A stretch of DNA of 6,876 nucleotides from JANNGC01 sp043757045 (GCA_043757045.1 JAYVQC010000126.1:1-6876); one strand, 5' to 3'. Positions 1 through 6,874 are shown, counted from the stretch's first letter. Made by a program: numbers and translations. The notes: generated by a model from the letters alone, not told the origin.

Positions 1-339
1 TTCACCTTCACGGTCAACGATGGTTCGCTCACCTCCGCCGTGGCGACGGTGAGCATCAACGTGACGCCGGTGAATGACGCGCCCGTGGCCTTCAGCCAGA
101 GCCTCACGAACGGCAACAGCTTCCCGCTGCTCATCACGCTGACCGGCACGGACGTGGACGGCCCGGTGACGAACTTCACCGTGCTCACGCTGCCCGGCGG
201 CGGCCCGCTCACCGGCACCGCGCCCACGCTGACCTTCACGCCCACGAACCAGTTTGCCGGCGTGGTCACCTTCACCTTCACGGTCCACGACGGCGCGCTC
301 ACCTCGGCGGTCGCGACGGTCACGATCACGATTACCAAT
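1..339 (+). other. Ig/cadherin-like modules at the visible N-terminus
   Basis: Bases 1-69 encode the last strands of one module (FTFTVNDGSLTSAVATVSI). Bases 70-339 encode a complete module of about 90 residues that starts VNDAPVA, has a central GTDVDGPVTNFTV segment and ends FTFTVHDGALTSAVATVTI. The two closing segments are nearly the same, so these are tandem copies and more probably lie upstream. The 'VNDAPVA ... tDvDg ... FTFTV.DG' pattern is that of the cadherin-like / Ig-like tandem domains of large bacterial adhesins. In that family the Asp-containing loops often bind calcium, but binding here is inferred only. Confidence 0.7.
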
Positions 340-3300
340 TCCACGCCGGCCACCGCCGACCTCGCGGTAATGAAGACCGGCCCGGCCGGCGGACTCGCGG
401 GCGCGGACCTGACTTACGCCGTCACGATTACGAACTTCGGCGCGAACACCGCGACGAACGTGATCGTGCAGGATCAATTGCCCGTCGGCTTCACGTTCGT
501 CAGCGCGACGCCCGCCGCGGCTTCAGTGGTGAACAATCTGGTGAGCTGGTCCCCTTTCAATCTGGCCAGCGGACGCGCGAGCAACTTCACGGTCACCGCG
601 CGCGCGGCCCAAGGCGGCGCTTACACCAACGTGGCGTCTGGCACCTCGGACACGCCGGACCCGCTGCCCGGCAACAACACGGCCACCAATGGCGGCGGTC
701 GCGTCACGACCACCATCACGCCGCAGGCTGATGTCGCGGTGAGCAAGAGCGGCCCGGCGGGCGTCACCGCGGGCGCGAACTTCAGCTACACGATTTCGAT
801 CACCAACCTCGGACCCTCGACAGCGAGCAACGTGGTGGCGGTGGATAATCTCCCGGCCAGCGTCACGTTCGTCAGTGCGAGCGGCGGCGGAACTTTGGGC
901 GGCGGCAATGTGGTGACGTGGCCCGCGACGACTTTGGCGGCGAACACGGTGACGAACTTCACGGTCACGGTCACGGCTCCATCCAGCGGCCAGTTCACGA
1001 ACACGGCCTCGGCGTCCTCGCCCACCGGTGATCCGAATCCCACGAACAACGTCGGCACGAACGCCAGCGCGCAAGTCACCACCACCGTCGGCGTGCTGGC
1101 GGATGTGGCGGTCACGGTCAACGGCCCGAGCACGGTGCTGGCGGGCGCGAGCTACACTTACGTCGTGAGCGTTACGAACTTCGGCCCGTCGGTGGCGACG
1201 AATGTTCTCGCCACCAACGCGCTCCCCGCAGGTGTCACGTTCGTCAGCACGACCGGCGGCGGCTCGCAATCGGGCGGCAACGTGACGTGGCCGGCGATTA
1301 CGCTGCCGAGCGGCGCGGGAACCAGCTTCACCATCACCGTCACGGCTCCGCCGAGCGGCGTGCTGACCAATCGCGCATCCGGCTCTTCGCTCACGCCGGA
1401 TCCTGATCTCTCGAACAACAACGGCAGTGCGAGCGGCGCGATTGTGGTGACCACCGTTACGCCGCAGGCCGACCTCGCGGTGAGCAAGACTGGCCCGGCG
1501 ACGGTGTTGGCTGGGGCGAGTTTCAGTTACTCGATCATCGTCTCGAACTTCGGTCCGTCCATCGCGAGCAATGTCGTGGCGCAGGACTTCCTGCCCGCGA
1601 GTGCGACGTTTGTCAGCGCCAACCTGGGCGGCACGCTCGGCGCGAGCAACATCGTGACGTGGCCCGCCCGGACAATACTTTCCGGCGCATCGGTGCTGTT
1701 CACGGTCACGGTCAGCGCGCCCGCGAACGGCGTCCTGACCAATCGCGCCTCGGCCACCTCGCCCGTGGGCGATCCGAATCCCGGCAACAACAACGGCACG
1801 AACACCGAATCCGTGGTCACAACCGGCGTGACGCCGCAGGCGGATGTCGTCGCGACGATTGACGGCCCGGCCACGGTGCTGGCCGGCGCGACTTACACTT
1901 GCACGGTCTTCGTCACGAACCTCGGCCCGACCACGGCGACGAATGTTTTCACCACCAATCTCTTGCCCGCCACAGTCACATTCGTGAGCGCGAATAGCGG
2001 AGGCACGCTCTTCCTCGGTCGCGTCTTCTGGCCGGCGGTGACGCTGCCAGTGGGCGCAGGCACGAGCTACACGGCGACGGTGACGGCGCCGGCGGAAGGG
2101 GTATTGACCGCTCGTGGCCAAGGTGGTTCCCGCACGCCTGACCCTGACCTTGGTAACAACACCGGCTTCAATTTGGGTGGGTTCGTGGATACTACGGTCA
2201 TCCCGCAGGCTGACGTGGCGGTGAGCAAGTTCGGGCCGTCGAGCGTGCTCGCGGGTGCGAATTACAACTACAACATCGTGGTCACGAACCTCGGCCCGTC
2301 CACCGCGAGCAACGTGGTGGCGAGCGACAACCTCCCGGCGAGCGTCACGTTCGTCAGCGCCACGGCGAGCGGCACGCTCGGCACGAACAACCTCGTGACG
2401 TGGCCCGCGACGACGATTCTCTCCGGCGACTCGGCGATCTTCACCGTCACCGTCACGGCTCCAGCGGAAGGTGCTTACACCAACACCGCCTCGGCCACGT
2501 CGCCCACGGGTGATCCGAATCCGGGCAACAACACCGGCACGAACGCCAGTTCGCAAGTCAGCACCACCGTCACGCCGCAGGCCGATGTCGCGGTGGGTAA
2601 GAGTGGCCCGGCCACGGTACTGGCGGGCGCGAACTTCACCTACACGATCAGCGTGACGAACTTCGGCCCATCCACGGCGAGCAATGTCGCGGTGGTGGAT
2701 CATTTGCCGAGGGGTGTCACGTTCGTCAGTGCCAACAGCGGGGGCTTCAACGATTTCGGCAACGTCAACTGGACGGTGCCGGCGATGCTCTCGGGCGCGG
2801 TGACGAATTTCACCGTCACACTCACGGCACCGGCCAGCGGCACTTTCACAAATCATACGTCGGCCACCTCGCCGACCGGCGATCCGAATCCCGGCAACAA
2901 TGCTGTGACCAATGGCAGCGGCCAGGTCGTGACCACAGTCACGCCGCAGGCCGACATCGCGGTGGGCAAAAGCGGTCCCGCGACCGTGCTGGCGGGCGCG
3001 AATGTGACTTACACGATCAGCGTAACGAACCTCGGCCCGTCCACGGCGAGCAACGTGGTAGCGGTGGATACTCTTCCCGCGAACGCGACGTTCGTCAGCG
3101 CGAGCGGCGGCGGAAGTCTCGGCGGCGGCAACGTCGTGACTTGGCCCGCGATGACGCTGCTCTCCGGCGCGACGGCGACGTTCACCGTGACGGTGACGGC
3201 GCCCGCAAGCGGTTCGCTGTTCAACACGGCCTCGGCTTCTTCACCCACCAGTGATCCGAATCCCGGCAACAACTCCGGCACGAACGGCAGTTCCCAAGTC

Positions 3301-4659
3301 AGCACCGCGATCACGCCGCTGGCGGACATCGTTGTGACCGTGAGCGGCCCGACGAATGCACTGGCGGGATCGAACATCACTTACACGATCACCATCACGA
3401 ACTTCGGCCCGTCCATCGCGACGAACGCCTTCGTCACGAACACGCTGCCGGGCGGCGTGACCTTCGTGAGCGCGAACGGCGGCGGCACGCAGACGAACGG
3501 TGTGGTGACGTGGCCGGTGATTCCCACGCTCGGCGCGGGTCAGGGCACGAACTTCATCGTCATCGTCACCGTGCCGGGCAGCGGCGTGCTGACGAACAGC
3601 GCGGGCGGCGGATCGCTCACGTCGGATCCAAATCTCGCGAACAACAACGCGAGTTCACCCGGCGGCATTGCGACCACCACCATCACGCCGCAGGCCGACG
3701 TGGTCGTGGGCAAGTCCGGCCCGGCCACGGCCACGGCGGGATCGAACTTCGTGTTCACCATCAGCATCACGAACCTCGGCCCCTCGACGGCAAGCAACGT
3801 GGTGGCGGTGGATACTCTCCCGGCGACGGTCACGTTCGTGAGCGCGAGCGGCGGCGGCACGCTGGGCGGCGGCAACGTGGTGACCTGGCCCGCGACTACG
3901 CTCGCGGCGAACGCCAGAACAAACTTCACCGTCACGGTCACGAGTGTAGCGGTGGGAACGATCACGAATCGCGCTTCCGCCACGTCGCCGACCGGCGATC
4001 CGAATCCGGGCAACAACTCCGGCACCAACACGGGCGGCCGCGTGGTGACGACCGTGGTGAGCGGCGTGCAGTTCGGCTTCCTGGCCGGGCCGGCGGTCTT
4101 CAATCCGCAGACCGGATTGTTTGAAGAGCGTGTGACGGTGACGAATATCGGTTTCACGACCATTGCGGCCGCGCGACTCTACGTGAGCAACCTCAGCACA
4201 AACGCCACGTTCTCTAATCCGTCCGGCGTCAGCGGCGGAATTCCTTACGCGCAATACAACGCGCCGTTGAACCCCGGCCAGACGGTGGTCTTCACGCTCG
4301 AGTTCCTGGTGCCGAATCGCCGTCCGTTCACCAACACGCTCACGCTCGAAGCCGTGCTGCCGGCGGCGGCGGGGACGAACTCGGGCGCGGGTGGCATCAA
4401 CATCAGCCGCGCGTTTGTGGATGCGCGTCCGCCGAATGCGCCGCGCTTCGTCATCGAGTTCCCGTCCACCGTGGGTCGCGTCTATACGATTCTCTACCGC
4501 GACAGTCTCTCGTCGCCGTGGAAAGTCGCGACGCCTTCCGTGACCGCCGGCGCGAACCGCACGCAATGGTATGACGACGGTCCACCCAAGACGGACGGCC
4601 CGCCGCTGACGAATGGCAGCCGCTACTACCGCGTGATCGAAGCGCCGGTGAACCAATAA
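1..4659 (+). CDS. Giant DUF11-repeat surface/secreted protein, 5'-truncated by the window edge
   Basis: The reading frame is open from base 1, so the true start lies outside the window; the ATG at 40 is internal. The visible 1552 codons end at TAA 4657-4659. In order they encode the end of one Ig/cadherin-like module and a complete second one opening with the VNDAPVA motif, then ten DUF11 repeats, then a unique C-terminal region. DUF11 modules are Ig-fold beta-sandwiches typical of bacterial cell-surface and extracellular proteins, so a structural or adhesive role outside the cell is likely. No catalytic motif is visible. Composition is rich in Thr, Ser, Asn, Gly, Val and Ala, with almost no Cys, as expected for an exported repeat protein. 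I see no LPXTG, PEP-CTERM or C-terminal membrane helix. The signal peptide would be upstream of the window. It is followed after 18 bases by a beta-barrel gene, probably in the same operon. The exact ligand or function is unknown. Confidence 0.9.
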   Translation, partial: FTFTVNDGSLTSAVATVSINVTPVNDAPVAFSQSLTNGNSFPLLITLTGTDVDGPVTNFTVLTLPGGGPLTGTAPTLTFTPTNQFAGVVTFTFTVHDGALTSAVATVTITITNSTPATADLAVMKTGPAGGLAGADLTYAVTITNFGANTATNVIVQDQLPVGFTFVSATPAAASVVNNLVSWSPFNLASGRASNFTVTARAAQGGAYTNVASGTSDTPDPLPGNNTATNGGGRVTTTITPQADVAVSKSGPAGVTAGANFSYTISITNLGPSTASNVVAVDNLPASVTFVSASGGGTLGGGNVVTWPATTLAANTVTNFTVTVTAPSSGQFTNTASASSPTGDPNPTNNVGTNASAQVTTTVGVLADVAVTVNGPSTVLAGASYTYVVSVTNFGPSVATNVLATNALPAGVTFVSTTGGGSQSGGNVTWPAITLPSGAGTSFTITVTAPPSGVLTNRASGSSLTPDPDLSNNNGSASGAIVVTTVTPQADLAVSKTGPATVLAGASFSYSIIVSNFGPSIASNVVAQDFLPASATFVSANLGGTLGASNIVTWPARTILSGASVLFTVTVSAPANGVLTNRASATSPVGDPNPGNNNGTNTESVVTTGVTPQADVVATIDGPATVLAGATYTCTVFVTNLGPTTATNVFTTNLLPATVTFVSANSGGTLFLGRVFWPAVTLPVGAGTSYTATVTAPAEGVLTARGQGGSRTPDPDLGNNTGFNLGGFVDTTVIPQADVAVSKFGPSSVLAGANYNYNIVVTNLGPSTASNVVASDNLPASVTFVSATASGTLGTNNLVTWPATTILSGDSAIFTVTVTAPAEGAYTNTASATSPTGDPNPGNNTGTNASSQVSTTVTPQADVAVGKSGPATVLAGANFTYTISVTNFGPSTASNVAVVDHLPRGVTFVSANSGGFNDFGNVNWTVPAMLSGAVTNFTVTLTAPASGTFTNHTSATSPTGDPNPGNNAVTNGSGQVVTTVTPQADIAVGKSGPATVLAGANVTYTISVTNLGPSTASNVVAVDTLPANATFVSASGGGSLGGGNVVTWPAMTLLSGATATFTVTVTAPASGSLFNTASASSPTSDPNPGNNSGTNGSSQVSTAITPLADIVVTVSGPTNALAGSNITYTITITNFGPSIATNAFVTNTLPGGVTFVSANGGGTQTNGVVTWPVIPTLGAGQGTNFIVIVTVPGSGVLTNSAGGGSLTSDPNLANNNASSPGGIATTTITPQADVVVGKSGPATATAGSNFVFTISITNLGPSTASNVVAVDTLPATVTFVSASGGGTLGGGNVVTWPATTLAANARTNFTVTVTSVAVGTITNRASATSPTGDPNPGNNSGTNTGGRVVTTVVSGVQFGFLAGPAVFNPQTGLFEERVTVTNIGFTTIAAARLYVSNLSTNATFSNPSGVSGGIPYAQYNAPLNPGQTVVFTLEFLVPNRRPFTNTLTLEAVLPAAAGTNSGAGGINISRAFVDARPPNAPRFVIEFPSTVGRVYTILYRDSLSSPWKVATPSVTAGANRTQWYDDGPPKTDGPPLTNGSRYYRVIEAPVNQ
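355..4059 (+). repeat. Ten tandem DUF11 repeats (coding), period 122-124 residues
   Basis: Repeat starts, each at the Ala-Asp of 'ADxxV', are 355, 727, 1099, 1468, 1840, 2209, 2581, 2950, 3322 and 3694, with the last ending near 4059. Spacings are 366-372 bases, so the units abut with no linkers apart from a 'TTxTPQ' junction. The consensus runs AD-V-A-V-(S/G)KSGP, LAGA.(F/Y).YTI.VTN(L/F)GPS.A(S/T)NV, LP..VTFVSA..GGtlggg.V.WPA.TL, FTVTVTAP, TSPTGDPNPGNN. This matches the DUF11 family, which is a predicted beta-sandwich. Units fall into two types. Type A (units 2, 4, 6, 7, 8, 10) has SKSGP/GKSGP, TASNVV and SPTGDPNPGNN. Type B (units 3, 5, 9) has a TVNGP-like start, ATN instead of ASN, and a GVLT...PDPDLxNN end. 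Unit 1 is divergent. Confidence 0.88.
4060..4656 (+). other. Unique C-terminal region of the DUF11 protein
   Basis: About 199 residues after the last repeat do not follow the DUF11 consensus. The first part (about 4066-4370, from VQFGFLAGPAVFNPQTGLFE through VTVTNIGFTTI, LNPGQTVVFTLEF and TNTLTLEAVL) resembles another Ig-like 'additional-strand' module. The last part (about 4440-4650) has the pattern FVIEF...GRVYTILYRDSLSSPWKVA...TQWYDDGPP...RYYRV. Short modules of this kind (Y-T-I, L..PW, W.D, YYR(V/L)) close many large secreted proteins in Verrucomicrobiota. That comparison is from memory, not from a search. It may be a sorting or anchoring module, but this is not proven. The protein ends in hydrophilic residues, not in a membrane helix. 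Confidence 0.55.
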
Positions 4660-4663
4660 CCAG

Positions 4664-4669
4664 AAAGGA
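4664..4669 (+). promoter_or_regulatory. Ribosome-binding site for the upstream start of the barrel gene
   Basis: AAAGGA lies eight bases before the ATG at 4678, inside the 18-base gap that follows the TAA of the DUF11 gene. It supports translation from 4678 and co-transcription with the upstream gene. No separate promoter can be seen in this gap. Confidence 0.6.
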
Positions 4670-4677
4670 ATACGTAC

Positions 4678-5922
4678 ATGAAATCATCGAACTATCTGGT
4701 CCTGGCTCAAGAGACTGACACTCGCACTGGAGAGAAAATTATGCAGAACCAACGGACGACGGACGCGGTGTGCACTGATGAAGTGGGACAGCCGCCCTCG
4801 GCTGTCACCCGTCCTGCAAGCGCCCCCGCTTGCAGTTCACCAAGCGGGGGCGCTTGGTGGACTACGACTGGCGAGGGCGCCAGTCCCACTGCGCGGCGAA
4901 CGATGCTCGCGTTGGCCCTGGCGCTGTTCACCACGTTCAACTTCACCGCGAGCGCGCACGACACGAACCAATTGCACCGGTTCAGTCTGAACGCGCGCAT
5001 CGGGTTCAATATCACCGCGCGGTTCAAAGACCTCGGACGGCTCACGCTCGTGCCCTCGACGCGCCTGACGCCGAACGGCGATGCGCGCAATTATGACGAC
5101 GGCTACGTGCTGCGCGACATCAGCGACAACTTCGGCGGCGAGACGTGGTACTGGGGCCACGACCACGACAGCCAGGTTTCCGGCGACACGATCCTGATGA
5201 GCCGCTCGACACCGTTGCGCGGCGGCTCATCGCCCTACGGCGTGGACAAGGATGACGCGCAACTCGGCGCAGAACTGGCCTACAACCGCGAATTGTTCCG
5301 GCACAAGAACCAACGCTACGGACTCGAACTCGCGGCGAACTACATGAACGTCGGCTTCGATGACGACGGCAGTTACCGCGCGGCCACGAGGCGCACCACG
5401 GATGCGTATCCGTTTCACAACGGCACCACGCCGCCGCTCGCGCCGTATGAAGGCACGTTCGGCGGGCCGGGTTTTGTGCTCGGTGACACGCCGGTGAGTT
5501 CCGCCACGCGCCGCGTCGCGGGCGGCGCGACCGTCACGGGCCAGCGCGAGTTCGACGCGAACGTGTGGGGCTTCCGCCTCGGGCCGTACGCGGATTTCCC
5601 GATGGGCACGAACTGGAATTTCTCCCTGAGCGCAGGACTCGCCGTGGGACTCGTGGACGCGAGCGCGAAGTGGAACGAGCGCATTTACATCAACAACCAA
5701 CTCGCTGCGCGCAGCCGTGGCAAAGGCGATGATCTCGGCCTGCTCTGGGGCGGTTACGTGAGCGGGAAAATTTCCTACCGCATCAACGACCAGTGGCGTC
5801 TGGAGGCCGGCGCGCAATTCCAGGCGCTCGGCAAATACGACGAGCGCATTGACGGACGACGTTTGGAAGTGGACTTGGGCAAGGCCATCTTCGTGACGGC
5901 GGGGTTGAGCTACAGTTTCTGA
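4678..5922 (+). CDS. Outer-membrane beta-barrel protein with an unusual N-terminal extension
   Basis: The 414-residue product, read from ATG 4678, ends in SYSF, the aromatic C-terminus typical of outer-membrane barrels recognised by the BAM machinery. From residue 94 on, alternating hydrophobic/polar stretches fit transmembrane beta strands, for example RFSLNARIGFNITARF, YGLELAANYMNVGF, NFSLSAGLAVGLVDASAKW, LLWGGYVSGKISYRI, WRLEAGAQFQAL and AIFVTAGLSYSF. They are separated by Asp/Gly/Asn-rich loops. A signal peptide core occurs only at residues 76-93. Residues 1-75 are hydrophilic, and residues 35-71 are encoded by a compound palindrome. Possible starts are ATG 4678 (RBS AAAGGA), ATG 4741 (RBS GGAGAG) and ATG 4903 (no clear RBS but directly before the hydrophobic core). 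I report the longest. The specific barrel family and substrate are not recognised. Placement 18 bases after the DUF11 gene suggests a shared surface role. Confidence 0.82.
   Translation: MKSSNYLVLAQETDTRTGEKIMQNQRTTDAVCTDEVGQPPSAVTRPASAPACSSPSGGAWWTTTGEGASPTARRTMLALALALFTTFNFTASAHDTNQLHRFSLNARIGFNITARFKDLGRLTLVPSTRLTPNGDARNYDDGYVLRDISDNFGGETWYWGHDHDSQVSGDTILMSRSTPLRGGSSPYGVDKDDAQLGAELAYNRELFRHKNQRYGLELAANYMNVGFDDDGSYRAATRRTTDAYPFHNGTTPPLAPYEGTFGGPGFVLGDTPVSSATRRVAGGATVTGQREFDANVWGFRLGPYADFPMGTNWNFSLSAGLAVGLVDASAKWNERIYINNQLAARSRGKGDDLGLLWGGYVSGKISYRINDQWRLEAGAQFQALGKYDERIDGRRLEVDLGKAIFVTAGLSYSF
4729..4734 (+). promoter_or_regulatory. Second ribosome-binding site, for the alternative start at 4741
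   Basis: GGAGAG sits six bases before an in-frame ATG at 4741 (residue 22 of the long product, MQNQRTTDA). It is as good as the site ahead of 4678, so sequence alone does not settle which start is used. The 4741 start would still put about 54 residues ahead of the signal peptide core. Confidence 0.45.
4782..4890 (+). repeat. REP/MITE-like compound palindrome, four hairpins, inside a coding frame
   Basis: The element is bounded by AGTGGGA (4782-4788) and its exact reverse complement TCCCACT (4884-4890). Between them are four perfect hairpins with four-base loops. H1 is 4787-4806 (stem GACAGCCG, loop CCCT). H2 is 4814-4835 (stem CTGCAAGCG, loop CCCC). H3 is 4838-4859 (stem CACCAAGCG, loop GGGG). 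H4 is 4866-4885 (stem GACTGGCG, loop AGGG). The right half is an imperfect inverted copy of the left: the outer 25 bases of each side match except at four positions, all in H1/H4 stems. The architecture is like REP/BIME elements or a small non-autonomous inverted-repeat element. No transposase lies in the window and no clear target-site duplication is visible. It is translated in frame as residues 35-71 of the barrel protein if an upstream start is used. Confidence 0.85.
4903..4956 (+). other. Signal peptide core of the barrel protein
   Basis: Residues 76-93 read MLALALALFTTFNFTASA, directly after ARRT. This gives a positive n-region, a hydrophobic core and an AxA-type signal peptidase I site (TASA before HDTN). 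A normal signal peptide would start at or a few residues before ATG 4903. The cleavage position is predicted by eye. Confidence 0.7.
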
Positions 5923-6024
5923 ACTGGCTGGCTGTTTCGTCGGCGAATTGCCTGAGCCATGGCCTCGCTGGAGGCGCGGCGAAATGCCTTCCGCCCTCCG
6001 GCGCGAGTTGCTAGAACGCGCCGC

Positions 6025-6840
6025 ATGGCTGCCACATTGAAAATCGGTTTTCTCGGCGCGGGCAAAATGGCCTCGGCGCTGGCGAAAGGGTTTGTCACCT
6101 CGAAGATCGTTGCGTCGAAACAAATCCTCGCCAGCGATGTTTTCGCGGGCGCGCGCGACGCTTTCGCCAAAGACGTCGGCGCGCGGGCGACGGAATCCAA
6201 TCTCGACGTGGCGCGCTTCGCCACCGTGCTCGTGCTGGCGGTGAAGCCGAATCAAGTCGCCGCCGTGCTCGCGGAATTAAAGCCCGCCTTCACACCGAAT
6301 CACTTGCTCGTGTCCATCGCGGCGGGCGTCACCCTCAAGAAGTTGGAAGCCGCGCTGCCGCCCGGCGCGCGCGTCATCCGTGTGATGCCGAACACGCCCG
6401 CGCTCGTTGGTGCCGGCGCCTCCGGTTACGCGCTCGGTGCGAACGCGACGGCGAAAGACGGCGAACTGGCGCAACGCCTTTTGAGCGCCGTGGGCATGGC
6501 CTTCGCGGTGAAGGAATCGTTGCTCGACGCGGTCACGGGCCTGAGCGGCAGCGGCCCGGCGTATGTTTTTCAAATCATCGAAGCCTTGAGCGATGGCGGC
6601 GTGGCGGCGGGCCTGCCGCGCGACGTGGCCACGCGCCTGGCCGCGCAGACACTGCTCGGCGGCGCGAAAATGGTTCTGGAAACCGGCCTGCATCCCGGCG
6701 CGCTCAAGGACATGGTGACCAGCCCCGGCGGCACGACCATCGAGGGATTGCATGAGTTGGAAAAGGGGCGCGTGCGCGCGGCCCTGATGAGCGCGGTGCG
6801 CGCGGCGGCGAAGAAGTCGCAGGAGTTGGGCAACGCCTGA
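6025..6840 (+). CDS. proC: Pyrroline-5-carboxylate reductase
   Basis: ProC reduces 1-pyrroline-5-carboxylate to L-proline with NAD(P)H, the last step of proline synthesis from glutamate, in the cytoplasm. From ATG 6025 the product is 271 residues, the usual family length (E. coli ProC is about 269). The N-terminal Rossmann motif is GFLGAGKMASALAKG (residues 8-22). It is followed by AVKPNQV at 72-78, VSIAAGVTL at 96-104 and VMPNTPALVGAGASGYA at 120-136. The C-terminal dimerisation/active-site domain has the family signature around LSGSGPAYVFQIIEALSDGG (173-192) and MVTSPGGTTIEGLHELE (230-246). The frame also contains an ATG at 5959, but that would add 22 Arg/Ala-rich residues ahead of the Rossmann strand, so 6025 is preferred. 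No good Shine-Dalgarno precedes 6025. The gene is 102 bases after the barrel gene and ends just before a terminator, so it is probably its own unit. Confidence 0.95.
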   Translation: MAATLKIGFLGAGKMASALAKGFVTSKIVASKQILASDVFAGARDAFAKDVGARATESNLDVARFATVLVLAVKPNQVAAVLAELKPAFTPNHLLVSIAAGVTLKKLEAALPPGARVIRVMPNTPALVGAGASGYALGANATAKDGELAQRLLSAVGMAFAVKESLLDAVTGLSGSGPAYVFQIIEALSDGGVAAGLPRDVATRLAAQTLLGGAKMVLETGLHPGALKDMVTSPGGTTIEGLHELEKGRVRAALMSAVRAAAKKSQELGNA

Positions 6841-6849
6841 CGTTTGGAG

Positions 6850-6874
6850 CGCGGACCGCCGAGTCCGCGTTTTT
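6850..6874 (+). terminator. Rho-independent terminator after proC
   Basis: A perfect 7-bp stem CGCGGAC (6850-6856) / GTCCGCG (6863-6869) with loop CGCCGA is followed at once by TTTTT (6870-6874). It begins nine bases after the proC stop codon. Stem, spacing and T-run are those of an intrinsic terminator for proC on the + strand. Confidence 0.8.

Noticed and set aside
523..2856. A 777-codon open frame on the - strand
   Set aside because: It lies wholly antisense to the DUF11 array. Its product is Arg/His/Ala-rich with no domain pattern. It stays open because the repeated GC-rich codons rarely give stops on that strand.
355..4059. CRISPR-like or satellite DNA array
   Set aside because: The period is about 370 bases, in frame, with protein-level conservation and silent drift, so it is a coding domain repeat.
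3655..4656. A 333-codon open frame on the - strand
   Set aside because: It is antisense to repeats 9-10 and the C-terminal region, has Arg-rich low-complexity composition, and is explained by codon bias.
5962..5975. Terminator between the barrel gene and proC
   Set aside because: The GCCTC/GAGGC stem is only 5 bp and has no following T-run.
5959..6024. An upstream start for proC at ATG 5959
   Set aside because: The 22 extra residues are Arg/Ala-rich and have no counterpart in the family. The Rossmann strand begins seven residues after ATG 6025, as usual.
5227..6255. A 342-codon open frame on the - strand
   Set aside because: It overlaps two well-supported + strand genes, the barrel and proC. 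The translated product is Arg/Ala/Glu-rich without motifs.
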